NCBI GenBank assembly: GCA_903837595.1
Contig: CAILVI010000556.1
Span: 38,823 to 102,822, forward strand
Source of the DNA: an uncultured Thiodictyon sp.
Lineage (GTDB): Bacteria > Pseudomonadota > Gammaproteobacteria > Chromatiales > Chromatiaceae
Length of the DNA stretch: 64,000 bases
Direction of reading: 5' to 3'
Shown here: in pieces, positions 17,563 through 30,673 of the stretch
How positions within the stretch are numbered: position 1 is the first letter of the stretch
Layout: each line of letters begins with the position of its first letter
Program-made: the position numbers and the translations under genes
Notes under the pieces: model-generated
What the model saw: the letters and a program-made list of their open reading frames with translations, nothing else
Databases searched by the model: none
What the model was told of the DNA's origin: nothing

Positions 17563-19041
17563 TCAGTCTTCCGCCGGGCTCTGCGGTGGGGGCCTCACAT
17601 GGCCATGATGGCCCGGAACCGGGGTGACGCGGCCCGGCAGCGCGTGGGGGTGCGCATGGGTGCGCTTGACCGCGTACATGGCCAGATCCGCCCGATGCAG
17701 CAGGTCGGCGGCGGTCTCGCCGGCCGCGGGGCCGATGGCGATGCCGATGCTGGCGCCCACGCTGAGGCTCAACCCGTTGAGCCACAACGGTCTGTCTAGG
17801 TTCGCCACGATCTTGCGGGCCACCTGGTCCGCGTGCTCCGGGGCCTGGACGTCACGCAGCACCACCACAAACTCATCCCCGCCGAGCCGCGCCACGCTGT
17901 CGGTATCGCGCACGCTGCGCTTGATGCGGCGGGCGACGGTCTGTAGCACGGTATCGCCGGCCGCATGCCCATGGGTGTCGTTGATGGGCTTGAAGCGGTC
18001 GAGGTCGATGAACAGCACCGCCACCCGGGTGTCGCGGTGATGGGCGTCGCGCAGGGCCTCCGACAGCCGGTCGAACAGCAGGACACGATTGGGCAGGCCG
18101 GTGAGCGCGTCGTGCTCGGCCTGGAATTGCGCCCGTTCCAAGGCCTGGATATCCGCGCCGATATCGTTATAGACGGCGATATAAAGCCCCGCGTCGGCAC
18201 TGTCGCGCAGGCTGGAGATGGACAGGCGTTGCACATAGATCTCGCCGTTCTTGCGCCGGTTCCAGATGTTCCCGTGCCAGCGCCCGTCGGTGGCCAACCG
18301 GCGGCGCAGGTCGGCGTAGATTTCCGGCGGGTGGTGGCCGGAGGTCAGCAGCTTGGGGGTGCGGCCCAGGACCTCTGCGGGGTCGTAGCCGGTGACCTGG
18401 CTGAAGGCGGGATTGACCGCGCGGATGTGGGCGGTGAGATCGGTCACCATCACCGGGTCGGCGATATGTTCGACGATGCGCCGAAAGCGCTGCTCGCTAT
18501 CGCGCAGGGTCTTGACCTGCGTTTCCAGTTCAATCAGCGTCTGCGCCAGGCGGGCATTCTTGTGGATCAGGCCCCGCTGCAGGTTGTTGATTTCCTGATT
18601 GGCGCTCGACATCTCGCGCTCGAGCCGGTCGAGTTCGACCACGTCATATTCACCGACGATCAGGACCTCGGCGCCCTTGCGGTAGGCTTGGCCGCGCAGG
18701 GTGCGGCTCATCCGATACCCATCGCCTACCGTCAGCCAGCCACTGAAGACCTGCCCCTGCGTGTGGGGTACGAGCAGGTCGGCGAAGCTGGGGTTGACCA
18801 GATAATCGCGTCGCGGGCGCTGCGGTGTATCGCCACCCAGCACCGCGCGCATGCCGCGGTTGAGGTAGATGGGCTCACCCTCGAGGGTGAAGCGGCCGAC
18901 CGCGAGCGCGGTACTCGCCTCGTGCGCCTCACGCAGTTCGGCGCGCCAGGTATCCCCGGGGGGCTCGGTGGACCCATCGGGTGAGGCGTCGGCGGTGGAT
19001 GAGTGGACCATCGCGTTGGGTTCAGGCGCGGATCTGGCCAT
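17563..19041 (-). CDS. PAS-PAS-GGDEF diguanylate cyclase
   Basis: The 492-residue soluble protein has an N-terminal PAS-like region (~35-140), a coiled coil (~140-185) and a canonical PAS (~185-305: DPVMVTDLTAHIRAVNPAF, PKLLTSGHHPPEIY). The GGDEF domain (~315-475) has the active site at 387-391 (RLGGDEFVVVL) and I-site RDTD at 378-381, so it should make cyclic di-GMP with feedback control. A His/Pro-rich tail (HAHPHALPGRVTPVPGHHG) follows the domain. The start overlaps the upstream B12 gene by 20 bases; an alternative ATG at 19011 is possible. Operon order is B12-binding protein, cyclase, phytochrome remnant. Confidence 0.92.
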   Translation of the reverse strand: MARSAPEPNAMVHSSTADASPDGSTEPPGDTWRAELREAHEASTALAVGRFTLEGEPIYLNRGMRAVLGGDTPQRPRRDYLVNPSFADLLVPHTQGQVFSGWLTVGDGYRMSRTLRGQAYRKGAEVLIVGEYDVVELDRLEREMSSANQEINNLQRGLIHKNARLAQTLIELETQVKTLRDSEQRFRRIVEHIADPVMVTDLTAHIRAVNPAFSQVTGYDPAEVLGRTPKLLTSGHHPPEIYADLRRRLATDGRWHGNIWNRRKNGEIYVQRLSISSLRDSADAGLYIAVYNDIGADIQALERAQFQAEHDALTGLPNRVLLFDRLSEALRDAHHRDTRVAVLFIDLDRFKPINDTHGHAAGDTVLQTVARRIKRSVRDTDSVARLGGDEFVVVLRDVQAPEHADQVARKIVANLDRPLWLNGLSLSVGASIGIAIGPAAGETAADLLHRADLAMYAVKRTHAHPHALPGRVTPVPGHHGHVRPPPQSPAED

Positions 19042-19738
19042 GCGCCGCCGACCCTTCGGGCGGGGGATCGGTCACGGGCAGACGCTTGACGAGGCGTTCG
19101 AGCGCGTCGAGATCGGCCGCGTAATGGACCTTGCGATCGTCGCTCAGGGTCGGGCCGATCTGGCGCAATCCCTGGCCGCCGATCAGTATCGGTAGCTCGG
19201 GGTGGGCACCGCGCAGCCGCGCGAGCGCGGTGAGCAGTGCGCCCAGATGGAAGTAGACGCTCAGCGATAGACCGACCGCGTCCGGCCGCAGGTCCAGCAC
19301 CGTGCGCAGCAGTTCGGTGGTCGGGGTATCCGCGCCCAGATAGATCGCCTCCCAGCCATGCATCTCGAAGACATCGCAGACCATCTTGGCGCCGACCTGG
19401 TGCAGTTCACCTTCCACTGACCCGACAATGATCCGCCGCCCGCTGCGCTGCGGCGTGATGACCCGCGGATAGAGCCGATTGAGCAGGCCCTCGACGATGG
19501 CCGTGGCCAGCCGCTCGCGGCCGACCGAGATCCGGTTGTACTGCCACTCCTCGCCCACTTGGTAAAGTGCGCGCTGGAACAGTTGCTGGTAGAGCGCCAG
19601 AATCGGTACCTGCGCGCCCAGGCACTGGTCGGTCAGGGCCTCGCAACGGCGCCGGTCCCCGGCCAGCAGGGCGGCGAGAAATTCGGGATAGAGGTCCGCC
19701 AGCGTCTGGTCGGGTGCGCGCGGCGTTTCGGTGGCCAT
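19022..19738 (-). CDS. Cobalamin-binding protein, CarH/AerR-like sensor without DNA-binding domain
   Basis: The 238-residue protein has a four-helix cap (~10-95) and a B12-binding Rossmann domain (~100-225). The cobalamin His is H113 in GELHQVG, and YLGADTP plus GGQG follow, as in CarH and AerR photoreceptors. The light-sensing cap signature W-x9-E-H is nearly kept: W65, E75, but R76 replaces His. There is no HTH, so it probably works by protein contact, like AerR. Its partner is likely the PAS-GGDEF protein encoded immediately downstream with overlap. A corrinoid methyltransferase partner is the alternative, but no methyltransferase lies nearby. Confidence 0.85.
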   Translation of the reverse strand: MATETPRAPDQTLADLYPEFLAALLAGDRRRCEALTDQCLGAQVPILALYQQLFQRALYQVGEEWQYNRISVGRERLATAIVEGLLNRLYPRVITPQRSGRRIIVGSVEGELHQVGAKMVCDVFEMHGWEAIYLGADTPTTELLRTVLDLRPDAVGLSLSVYFHLGALLTALARLRGAHPELPILIGGQGLRQIGPTLSDDRKVHYAADLDALERLVKRLPVTDPPPEGSAAHGQIRA

Positions 19739-20091
19739 TGAGAGACACCAGGCAAGCGTAAAGTTCGGTGGTGGCTGGATCGCCGATCACGACCGGGTGG
19801 CGAGCGTTGCCATCGGCCGTCCGGCAGTCTATCGTTAGCCATCGGTCACTGTAAATTTATCGTGAAGGGCTGTGCCGGGCCGGGCGCAGACCTGGCAGCG
19901 GCGCGACCTGCATACCCCGCGGTGTAGCGGACTCCGCATAATCGTCAGTATAAGGCCCAGGCCCGGGTGACGATAGCGCGATGCAGCCGGGACGGGTCGC
20001 GGTGGGTGCGACTGCTGAACCCGGTTCTTCGGCGTCGCCAAGACGATACAGACTGATTGATGGCGCACATCATGAGGCCGCGGAGCAAACC
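19739..20091. other. Divergent intergenic region between B12-binding gene and CHASE kinase
   Basis: These 353 bases separate two divergent genes and must hold both promoters. The middle (around 19840-19865) is less GC-rich than the flanks. I see no clear operator, hairpin or cobalamin riboswitch. Confidence 0.5.
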
Positions 20092-24573
<4,482 letters not shown>

Positions 24574-24603
<30 letters not shown>

Positions 24604-24668
24604 GGCGCCAAACCCGGCGCCGCAGCTGCGGCTGCGGTACGCGCGTGTATGACCCTCGCCTACCGCTC
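24574..24668. repeat. Direct repeat copy A: kinase 3' end plus a decayed copy of the AlbA-gene 3' end
   Basis: Bases 24574-24609 match 26340-26375 at 33 of 36 positions. Downstream similarity continues with gaps to about 24668. On the minus strand this copy reads like a decayed C-terminus of the gene at 26360-27592 (ER-stop-ARV...APQP-stop against ERWVRV...AHQP-stop). The pair of repeats brackets the metallophosphoesterase gene. Confidence 0.75.
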
Positions 24669-24686
24669 AACCCGGCTAGCGCAGTT

Positions 24687-24715
24687 CTCACGCCAAGGCG
24701 CCAAGCTCGCCAAGG
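24687..24715. repeat. Half-site of a CTCACGCCAAGGCGCCAAG dispersed repeat
   Basis: CTCACGCCAAGGCGCCAAG and the following CTCGCCAAGG match one end of the inverted-repeat element at 46860-46990. Only one arm is present here, just outside the 3' end of the metallophosphoesterase gene. Confidence 0.65.
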
Positions 24716-24726
24716 TTTTCAGCACC

Positions 24727-26322
24727 CTATCTGCCTTGGACCATTCGCCCGGCGGGTGATCTGGTGACTTTGCCTACCCGATTGTATTTCTTGGCGGGCT
24801 TGGTGCCTGGGCGTGAGCAACTGCCGGATTTAGGCTTACCGCAGGGAGCGCTGGGAAAGTCCTTGGTACACCTGCGGAACGAGCCGATGTCAATACTCTG
24901 CAATGCGCAGACATAGGTCGGCCAGTTCTGTTCACTGAGATCCCCGGAAATCGCGCTGCCGTCATGGTAGGTGATGAATTTCCGGCGGATAGCTTCGTCG
25001 TTGAAGATTCTATCAGCCAATTTATCAAGATTCGCAGCTGTCATCGATCCGAGACCATAGCTGGACTCGAAATCATATTCTTGGATCCAGGCCGGCGCGG
25101 ATTTGTCATGCCCTTCTTGGTAGATGAACGTTATGACGTCGACCGGGGCGCCGGAGTCCCGATTATAGCGGTAGACCTGATAGCTGGGATTATTATTGAC
25201 GATCGGGCTGAGGGCCGGGGCGATGCGCTGAAAAGCGAATGGTTTATCATCGTCGCCGCGCAGGACGCGAAATTCGTCCCGGTGGGTATGTCCGCTAAAC
25301 AGCGCTGTTATCTGCTGTGGGTAGCGTTTGAGGATCTTCAGGACGCCGTTCTCGCCGGTGCTGGTGAGGTAACTCTTCGGCAGGCGCGATGTGGCGGTTT
25401 GGTAGGTATCGATTCCAAATGGGACATGCATGATCAAGGTGACGCCGGCACCCTCCCGTTGCATGCGATAGAGGGTCGCTTCGAGCCAGATCATCAGGGC
25501 CTGGGAGGGGTCGGTGAATGCCAGGCCGCACCTGTTTGCATAGCGGGTTGAGAGATAGAGATTGTCGAGTACGACGAAATAGTGATGGCGCGCACGGGGA
25601 TGGGGGAGGGTGTAGGCGCCAAGCTCGGGGTACGAGGAAAATCCTTGTCCCTGCGGGTCTTCGGCCAGTCTTGATATGAGCCCGGCGGTGTCATAGAGAA
25701 ACTTCCCGGCCGGCTCGATCTGATAATTTCCGCAGTACGTGTCGTGGTTGCCCAAGGTGGCGATGACCGGAATATCTGGCAAACGTTGCTTGATCGAGTG
25801 TGCCATGTAGGTCATGGTCTTAATGACGAAAGCCTGGTAAGCGGAATCCGAATGTTCCGGGGCGTAGTTAAAGAAATCCCGCTTGAACGTGTGACTGAAA
25901 AAATCTCCTCCAATAATCAAATAATCGAGCGACGGGCGATGATTGGCAATGGCGTTGAGTGCCGACGTGAGGAGCGCAGCGTTGGTTTCGGTGCCGGCGC
26001 CACTCGGGCTGTTATTAGTTGATTGCGCGAAAATCTCGTCCCACTGCGAGGCGTCGGCCGCGACCAGCTGCGTGACCAGTGACGGATCGTGAAGCGGATT
26101 GAAATGGATGTCCGAGAGCATGCCGAACCATCCCTCGTCTTGCCGCGCCGTCGGGATAGGCAAGGTGGCCGGCGCAGTATTTCTTGTAACCTGCTCCGCG
26201 GCCGGAGTCGTGGTCACCTGCACGGTGGCCCCGTCCTGCGCGTGGACGGGTACGCCCAACAGCCCGCCCAGGAATACGACAAGCATCCAAACAGCGGGTG
26301 CGCTTGAGTTGCGATGGATCAT
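24727..26322 (-). CDS. Secreted calcineurin-like metallophosphoesterase (acid sphingomyelinase-like)
   Basis: The 531-residue protein has a signal peptide (hydrophobic ~11-27, then VHA-Q). The dimetal phosphoesterase motifs follow in order: DIHFNP (D71, H73), GGDFF, GNHD (ATLGNHDTYCGN), MHVPFG and SGHTHRDEF. Spacing and the C-terminal Cys-containing part resemble acid-sphingomyelinase-type phosphodiesterases, which cleave phosphoesters outside the cytoplasm; the substrate is unknown. The C-terminal ~40 residues are basic and Cys-bearing. Base composition is visibly less GC-rich than the neighbours. It is flanked by the direct repeats 24574-24668 and 26340-26448, so acquisition by insertion is likely. 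Confidence 0.85.
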   Translation of the reverse strand: MIHRNSSAPAVWMLVVFLGGLLGVPVHAQDGATVQVTTTPAAEQVTRNTAPATLPIPTARQDEGWFGMLSDIHFNPLHDPSLVTQLVAADASQWDEIFAQSTNNSPSGAGTETNAALLTSALNAIANHRPSLDYLIIGGDFFSHTFKRDFFNYAPEHSDSAYQAFVIKTMTYMAHSIKQRLPDIPVIATLGNHDTYCGNYQIEPAGKFLYDTAGLISRLAEDPQGQGFSSYPELGAYTLPHPRARHHYFVVLDNLYLSTRYANRCGLAFTDPSQALMIWLEATLYRMQREGAGVTLIMHVPFGIDTYQTATSRLPKSYLTSTGENGVLKILKRYPQQITALFSGHTHRDEFRVLRGDDDKPFAFQRIAPALSPIVNNNPSYQVYRYNRDSGAPVDVITFIYQEGHDKSAPAWIQEYDFESSYGLGSMTAANLDKLADRIFNDEAIRRKFITYHDGSAISGDLSEQNWPTYVCALQSIDIGSFRRCTKDFPSAPCGKPKSGSCSRPGTKPAKKYNRVGKVTRSPAGRMVQGR

Positions 26323-26339
26323 AATTGACTAGCCGCACC

Positions 26340-26448
26340 TATCTGGCGGTCCGTGAGGGTCAGGGCTGATGCGCCCGCGAGTCGGCCGGCGCTGGCTCGG
26401 CCGCGGTGGCTGCGATACGCCAGAGCGTGACCCTCACCCACCGCTCAT
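26340..26448. repeat. Direct repeat copy B: duplicated kinase tail plus functional AlbA-gene 3' end
   Basis: The first 36 bases repeat the last codons and stop of the CHASE kinase gene (33 of 36 identical). The rest is the 3' end of the gene at 26360-27592. Copy A at 24574-24668 is the counterpart. Confidence 0.75.
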
Positions 26449-27592
26449 CCTTGTCCTGCTCCAGCCAGGGGAGGGTCCCGTTGAAGGCGCGCATCGCCCG
26501 GATGATGCGCGGGTAGCCGCTGCCGCGCTGTTCCATCAGGCGCAGGTCCCACAGAAAGTTGGCCATGGCCTCATTACGCGAGCGCGGGGTCCCGCCGGCC
26601 AGGACCGATTCCGGTCGCTTGTGATTGGGCAGGGCGCCCGGGCTGGTCACCACAATCCGGTCGTCGAAGACCTCGACCAGGACCTTGGAGCCCAGGATGC
26701 TGTAATCGCGGTGTGCGACCGCATTGACCACACACTCCCGAAACGCCGGCAGCGGCACCGGCCAGGTGTCCGTGCGCTCCATACCGGCATACCGCTCGCC
26801 GCGCCCGAGCGCCCGCAGCCAGCCCTCGGCGCGCTGCACCTGCTCGTCGAGCCGGCCGCGCGCCTCCCCGGCCAGCAGCACGTCGGCGCCGCGATCGGTC
26901 CCTGCATAGGCGACCAGATCCACCCACAGATTGCGGGTGGGCGGATAGCCCTGGGGGTCCTTGCCGAAACACAGCAGTCCAAACAGCGTTGCCCGCAGCA
27001 CGCCGTCGAAGTCCCGATCCAGGACTTCGCGGTTGAACAGGTCGGTGGCGAGCGGCAGCGCCGGCTCGGCGTCCAGGTCCACACCCTTGCGTTGCATATA
27101 GTCGCGAAAGGCAGTTGGTTCGATATCGTCTGCGCCGGTACCGGGTACGACCCGCTCCTCGGTAAAGATCAGGCCGAACGTGTTGTACAACTCTTGCAGT
27201 TCTGAAGGCGTGGGCTCGCGATTGCTGCGCAGCCTCCGAACGAGCACTTGGCCGCGATAGCGAAGGGGCTCTGAACCGCGCATTCGGGCAACTTCGATCC
27301 AGTGGACCCAGCCCTTCGGGTCGCGATGACGGCCGGCCCTTGCCTGTACCGGTGCGCTGAGTGCATCGTGAATATGGTCGGTGAGTCGTTCCTGGACCTC
27401 ATCGGCATCCATCGGGACCCCGTCGATAGAGCCGTCATCGGCGACGCCGAGTACTAACAAGCCTCCTTCGGTATTGGCTATCGCACAAACCGCCTTTAGC
27501 CAGTCCTTCTCGCCCCAAGACCGAAAGCGGCCCAACTCGGTGCGTTCGTCCTCGCCGGCCTGAATACGCTGTAAGACTTCGATCCACTCCAT
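26360..27592 (-). CDS. AlbA_2 (Schlafen-like) domain plus GHKL-type ATPase protein
   Basis: The 410-residue protein has an N-terminal AlbA_2/divergent AAA-4 domain (~1-130: GEKDWLKAVCAIANTEGGLLVLGVADDG). A C-terminal HATPase_c_4-like domain carries PLPAFRECVVNAVAHRDYS, VEVFDDRIVVTSPG and MEQRGSGYPRI. Proteins of this architecture are annotated as putative DNA-binding or transcriptional regulators, and the AlbA_2/Schlafen fold occurs in several antiphage systems. Its start is 9 bases after the stop of the PHP-ATPase gene, so the two form a cassette. Either a regulator of that gene or an effector is possible. Confidence 0.85.
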   Translation of the reverse strand: MEWIEVLQRIQAGEDERTELGRFRSWGEKDWLKAVCAIANTEGGLLVLGVADDGSIDGVPMDADEVQERLTDHIHDALSAPVQARAGRHRDPKGWVHWIEVARMRGSEPLRYRGQVLVRRLRSNREPTPSELQELYNTFGLIFTEERVVPGTGADDIEPTAFRDYMQRKGVDLDAEPALPLATDLFNREVLDRDFDGVLRATLFGLLCFGKDPQGYPPTRNLWVDLVAYAGTDRGADVLLAGEARGRLDEQVQRAEGWLRALGRGERYAGMERTDTWPVPLPAFRECVVNAVAHRDYSILGSKVLVEVFDDRIVVTSPGALPNHKRPESVLAGGTPRSRNEAMANFLWDLRLMEQRGSGYPRIIRAMRAFNGTLPWLEQDKDERWVRVTLWRIAATAAEPAPADSRAHQP

Positions 27593-27601
27593 GCCGCCCT
27601 C

Positions 27602-30364
27602 CTAAAAGCCGTATTTTGCCCTGCGCAGTCGAAAGGCATCGTCCCCGCCGTCCAGTGTGCGGATGATCGCGTTGCGGACTTCATGCTCTTCGATTGCGCC
27701 GCATGCGTATACTCGGCCGTGTTGTGCGTCTGCTTCCAGTGCAATGACCTGATCCGCATCGCCGTTGACCACCAGATTGGCGTTGTGAGTTGCGAAGACG
27801 ACTTGGCGCTTGCCTTTTAAACGGTGCAGTGCAGGGATGATGGTCTCGTTAAGGAAGCGATTATCCAGCTCGTCTTCTGGCTGGTCCACGAATAAGGGCG
27901 TCGGATCGTCGCTCTCCAGCAAAAGTGCAAGTAGTACGGCGACTCGTCGGCCGCCGGAAAGTGCTTCCAAATCCTTGCTCTCGCCACCTTCGATCCAGCG
28001 AATCCGGTAACGATCAGGGTTCCGCAATGCCCAGATCTCGAGTTGACGCTGCCACGGTGCGATCTGCTCGAGGAAGGATCGTGCCACGGCTTCCGACATT
28101 CCCTGCGCCTGGGCTGTAATCAGCGCGTCTGGGGTGCGATTTTCGGTCAGCGCTGTCGCGATCGGTCGCAGCTGAGTTGGGGTTGTTGTTCTCTTTCCAT
28201 TGCTGTTCCACCACTGGGTAACACCTTTAGTGCGAAAGCCCTGCACCCAAGATTCCAGAGAGTCGTCGCGGCCCTCAATGTCGACTACCACCGCAACGCG
28301 TTCTGGGAACCTTGCATGGATCTCGTCGCATAGCGTAGTGATAGCCATACGATGAGTTTCCACCAGTCGATCCCGCTCGCCAAGATCTGAAGTAAAGGTG
28401 GCAAAGGCTGAGTCGCGCTCGGCCATCTTGTTATCCAATGCGGCTTTGAAGCTATCGTAATGCTGGGCGTTCTTGGCAAACGCCTCAAATTCATTGAGGT
28501 CAGCGGCGCTACCCCCAGCGGCCACTAGAGCTGCTTGGACCTTTGCCGTGACCTGCGCCGATCGGTCGGTACCCGCAGTCTCCAAGGCGCGCGCTATCCC
28601 CTGTAATGCCTCCAAAGTCTGCACTATGGATGCTGCTTGCGTCTGAGCCGTTTGCAGAAACTCAGCCGCGCCGCAATCTTCAAAAGGGTCCGTCAGTCGC
28701 GATCTTAATTCCGGACTATTGAGTGCCGGGAGCGTCAACGTCGCGATCTCATCGGCAAGCTCGCGCGCACGCGTTACTCGCAGGGTCACATCGCTCGAAA
28801 AGGTTTTGGCCCGCGCCGCATCTTGTTGCACAGGTGCGAGTTCAGCGGTGCCGGCCTGCGCGAAGCGTTCCATGGCTGCGCGTGCGCCCGCGGTGCGCTG
28901 AAACAGTTGCTCCGCCTCGGCGACCTGCGCCTGAAGCCCAGTGAGGCGTTGCACTGCTGCCCACAGTCGCGCGTCCAGTTCGCGCAGGGTATCGCGCTGA
29001 CTTAACAGCTCGGCTGAGCGGCCCGGAGCCAAATGGAACAAGAGGTGTTCGATTCCATCGCTGTCCTCGGCGAGTGATTTCAACTCGCCCTGGGAGAAAA
29101 AGCGAACCGCGAAACGCTCGCCCACCGGACGCGAAACATCGCCCGCGGGGCTTTGGACCAGAATGGTCGTACCGCCCGAAAGGAAGCGCCCGTTAGCGCG
29201 TTCCAGGGCTTGGCGGCCAACGCTTGTCGTCGAATCCGGCATCGCCCGATCCCCGCCAAGAAATAGGCGCAGTCCGTCCAGCAAGGTGGACTTTCCGGTC
29301 ATGCTTCCACCGATGATACAGGTCAGATCCGGGCTGAAGCGAAAGGTTTGGCCGCGGTGGAAGGAGGTTCCGCCTTGAACTTGTACCTCCCGAATCCACG
29401 GACGGGCTCCCATACCTTGGGGGAGCGGTATGGGTAGATCTGCCGCCCATACCAGATTCCCCGCATCGCCTCTCGCATAGGGGACCCGTATCCGGGAGTT
29501 CTTAGCCAGAAAAGCCTGACGCAACGCTTCCAGCGACGGTGCTGCGAGTTTCACCAGTGCATAACGGAACCCAAGCTCGCGCTCACGCGCAGGTATGGCT
29601 AATGGCAGGCGTATTGCGTCGCTGGCATGGTGGAAGGCAACTTTCCCTTTGTAGGCATGTCGAAGCTTGCCACTCTCCGAGAGGTCTTCGTCGAGTGTCT
29701 TGTCATGGCGCAGCTCGGCAGCTTGGATGCGTCCACCCGCCAAATTCGCGATGTAATGGTCTGGTCGTGACAGCAGCCCGTTGTCTTGCAACGGATGCGG
29801 GGCAATAACGAGATACTTGCCTTTTCCGACTACTTTGGCGTCGTCAATCGCCTGGAATGCCTCGCCTGGGCTCTTATGAGTCCAATTGAGCTTGTGGCCC
29901 GTGTAGGCTGGTCGGCCACCCATGATCGCAATGAAGGCGTTGAGATAGCGTTCTTTGCCAATCGTCGGGTCGAAGAGGAATAGCAAGTGGATGCCTTTGT
30001 TGCCATCCGCGAAGTTCGGTTCGAAGCCGGGGTAAACGGCATAGATCAGGTCGCGATAAGGCTGTCCCGTGGATGGTTGTGCCTCGTTCAACCAGGTTTC
30101 AAGGATAGCCCACGCTGCGGAAACGCCATGAGCGATAGTGGCTGAATGCGGGGTTAATCCGAGTACCTCAATCCCTTGTGCGACCGCCGCGTCCAGAAAC
30201 GCCTCGGCATAGGCACGCAGCACTGCGGAGCTGTCGCGCCCTCCTGTGATCCCGGGCGGCAGATCCACGTAGGGGTCATCCAGGGTGTGAAGATGCAGGT
30301 CGGCCCGGAACCAGCGTGTTCCGGGGACCTCGGTGTGCCATCGGGGAGGGGGGGCGAGCGGCAT
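27602..30364 (-). CDS. PHP-domain/SMC-like ATPase protein (TrlF-type, Ppl-like defence candidate)
   Basis: The 920-residue protein has an N-terminal PHP phosphoesterase domain (~15-300; RADLHLHTLD with H24/H26, later APHP and FHHASDA). An ABC/SMC-type ATPase split by a coiled coil follows. It has Walker A GGSMTGKST (~350), helical arms (~440-700), signature-like LEALSGGRRVAVLLALLLE and Walker B PLFVDQPEDELDN, with HNAN at the switch. PHP-ATPase fusions include the Ppl antiphage genes and TrlF-like proteins, so DNA or RNA cleavage gated by ATP is plausible, not shown. Codon use looks less GC-rich than smc. It is first in a two-gene unit with 26360-27592. Confidence 0.85.
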   Translation of the reverse strand: MPLAPPPRWHTEVPGTRWFRADLHLHTLDDPYVDLPPGITGGRDSSAVLRAYAEAFLDAAVAQGIEVLGLTPHSATIAHGVSAAWAILETWLNEAQPSTGQPYRDLIYAVYPGFEPNFADGNKGIHLLFLFDPTIGKERYLNAFIAIMGGRPAYTGHKLNWTHKSPGEAFQAIDDAKVVGKGKYLVIAPHPLQDNGLLSRPDHYIANLAGGRIQAAELRHDKTLDEDLSESGKLRHAYKGKVAFHHASDAIRLPLAIPARERELGFRYALVKLAAPSLEALRQAFLAKNSRIRVPYARGDAGNLVWAADLPIPLPQGMGARPWIREVQVQGGTSFHRGQTFRFSPDLTCIIGGSMTGKSTLLDGLRLFLGGDRAMPDSTTSVGRQALERANGRFLSGGTTILVQSPAGDVSRPVGERFAVRFFSQGELKSLAEDSDGIEHLLFHLAPGRSAELLSQRDTLRELDARLWAAVQRLTGLQAQVAEAEQLFQRTAGARAAMERFAQAGTAELAPVQQDAARAKTFSSDVTLRVTRARELADEIATLTLPALNSPELRSRLTDPFEDCGAAEFLQTAQTQAASIVQTLEALQGIARALETAGTDRSAQVTAKVQAALVAAGGSAADLNEFEAFAKNAQHYDSFKAALDNKMAERDSAFATFTSDLGERDRLVETHRMAITTLCDEIHARFPERVAVVVDIEGRDDSLESWVQGFRTKGVTQWWNSNGKRTTTPTQLRPIATALTENRTPDALITAQAQGMSEAVARSFLEQIAPWQRQLEIWALRNPDRYRIRWIEGGESKDLEALSGGRRVAVLLALLLESDDPTPLFVDQPEDELDNRFLNETIIPALHRLKGKRQVVFATHNANLVVNGDADQVIALEADAQHGRVYACGAIEEHEVRNAIIRTLDGGDDAFRLRRAKYGF

Positions 30365-30673
30365 GGATGAACATCTTGGCCGCGAGGGCCGTTGTTAGAA
30401 CGAGGGGTAGATCTAGCTATTGGTTACAGAGTCAGTTCGTTCGCAAAGATTGTCAAGGCCTCTCGATGTGTATGGATGCCGGTCCGTGACTCTAGCCCGG
30501 TAGGTTGGGGTGATAAAGGAACCACAACGTGGTCGCGCGGGCATCGCAATGTTGGGGTTCGTTCCTCACCCCAACCTACGGAACTGTCGTTGAGCTCGGT
30601 GCGATCGTCGCTGGTTCGACCAAGGCGGCGAAAGATGTAGTTCGCGGGACGCTTAACGCTTACGGAGCGCTCG
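30365..30673. other. Intergenic region with one palindromic repeat, no gene seen
   Basis: These 309 bases lie upstream of the PHP-ATPase gene (so they hold its promoter) and downstream of the RHH antitoxin gene. Apart from the inverted repeat at 30498-30581, I see no open frame or motif I trust. Confidence 0.5.
30498..30581. repeat. Palindromic repeat with GTAGGTTGGGGTGA arms
   Basis: Left arm CCGGTAGGTTGGGGTGA and right arm TCACCCCAACCTACGG are near-perfect reverse complements bracketing about 53 bases. An internal GTTGGGGTTCG string repeats the motif. It is REP/MITE-like. Confidence 0.75.

Noticed and set aside
17965-18984. 339-codon plus-strand frame opposite the PAS-GGDEF gene
   Set aside because: Antisense shadow; the GGDEF and PAS motifs on the minus strand are decisive.
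19739-20091. Cobalamin riboswitch upstream of the B12-binding gene
   Set aside because: No B12-box-like conserved core or paired stems could be seen in either direction.
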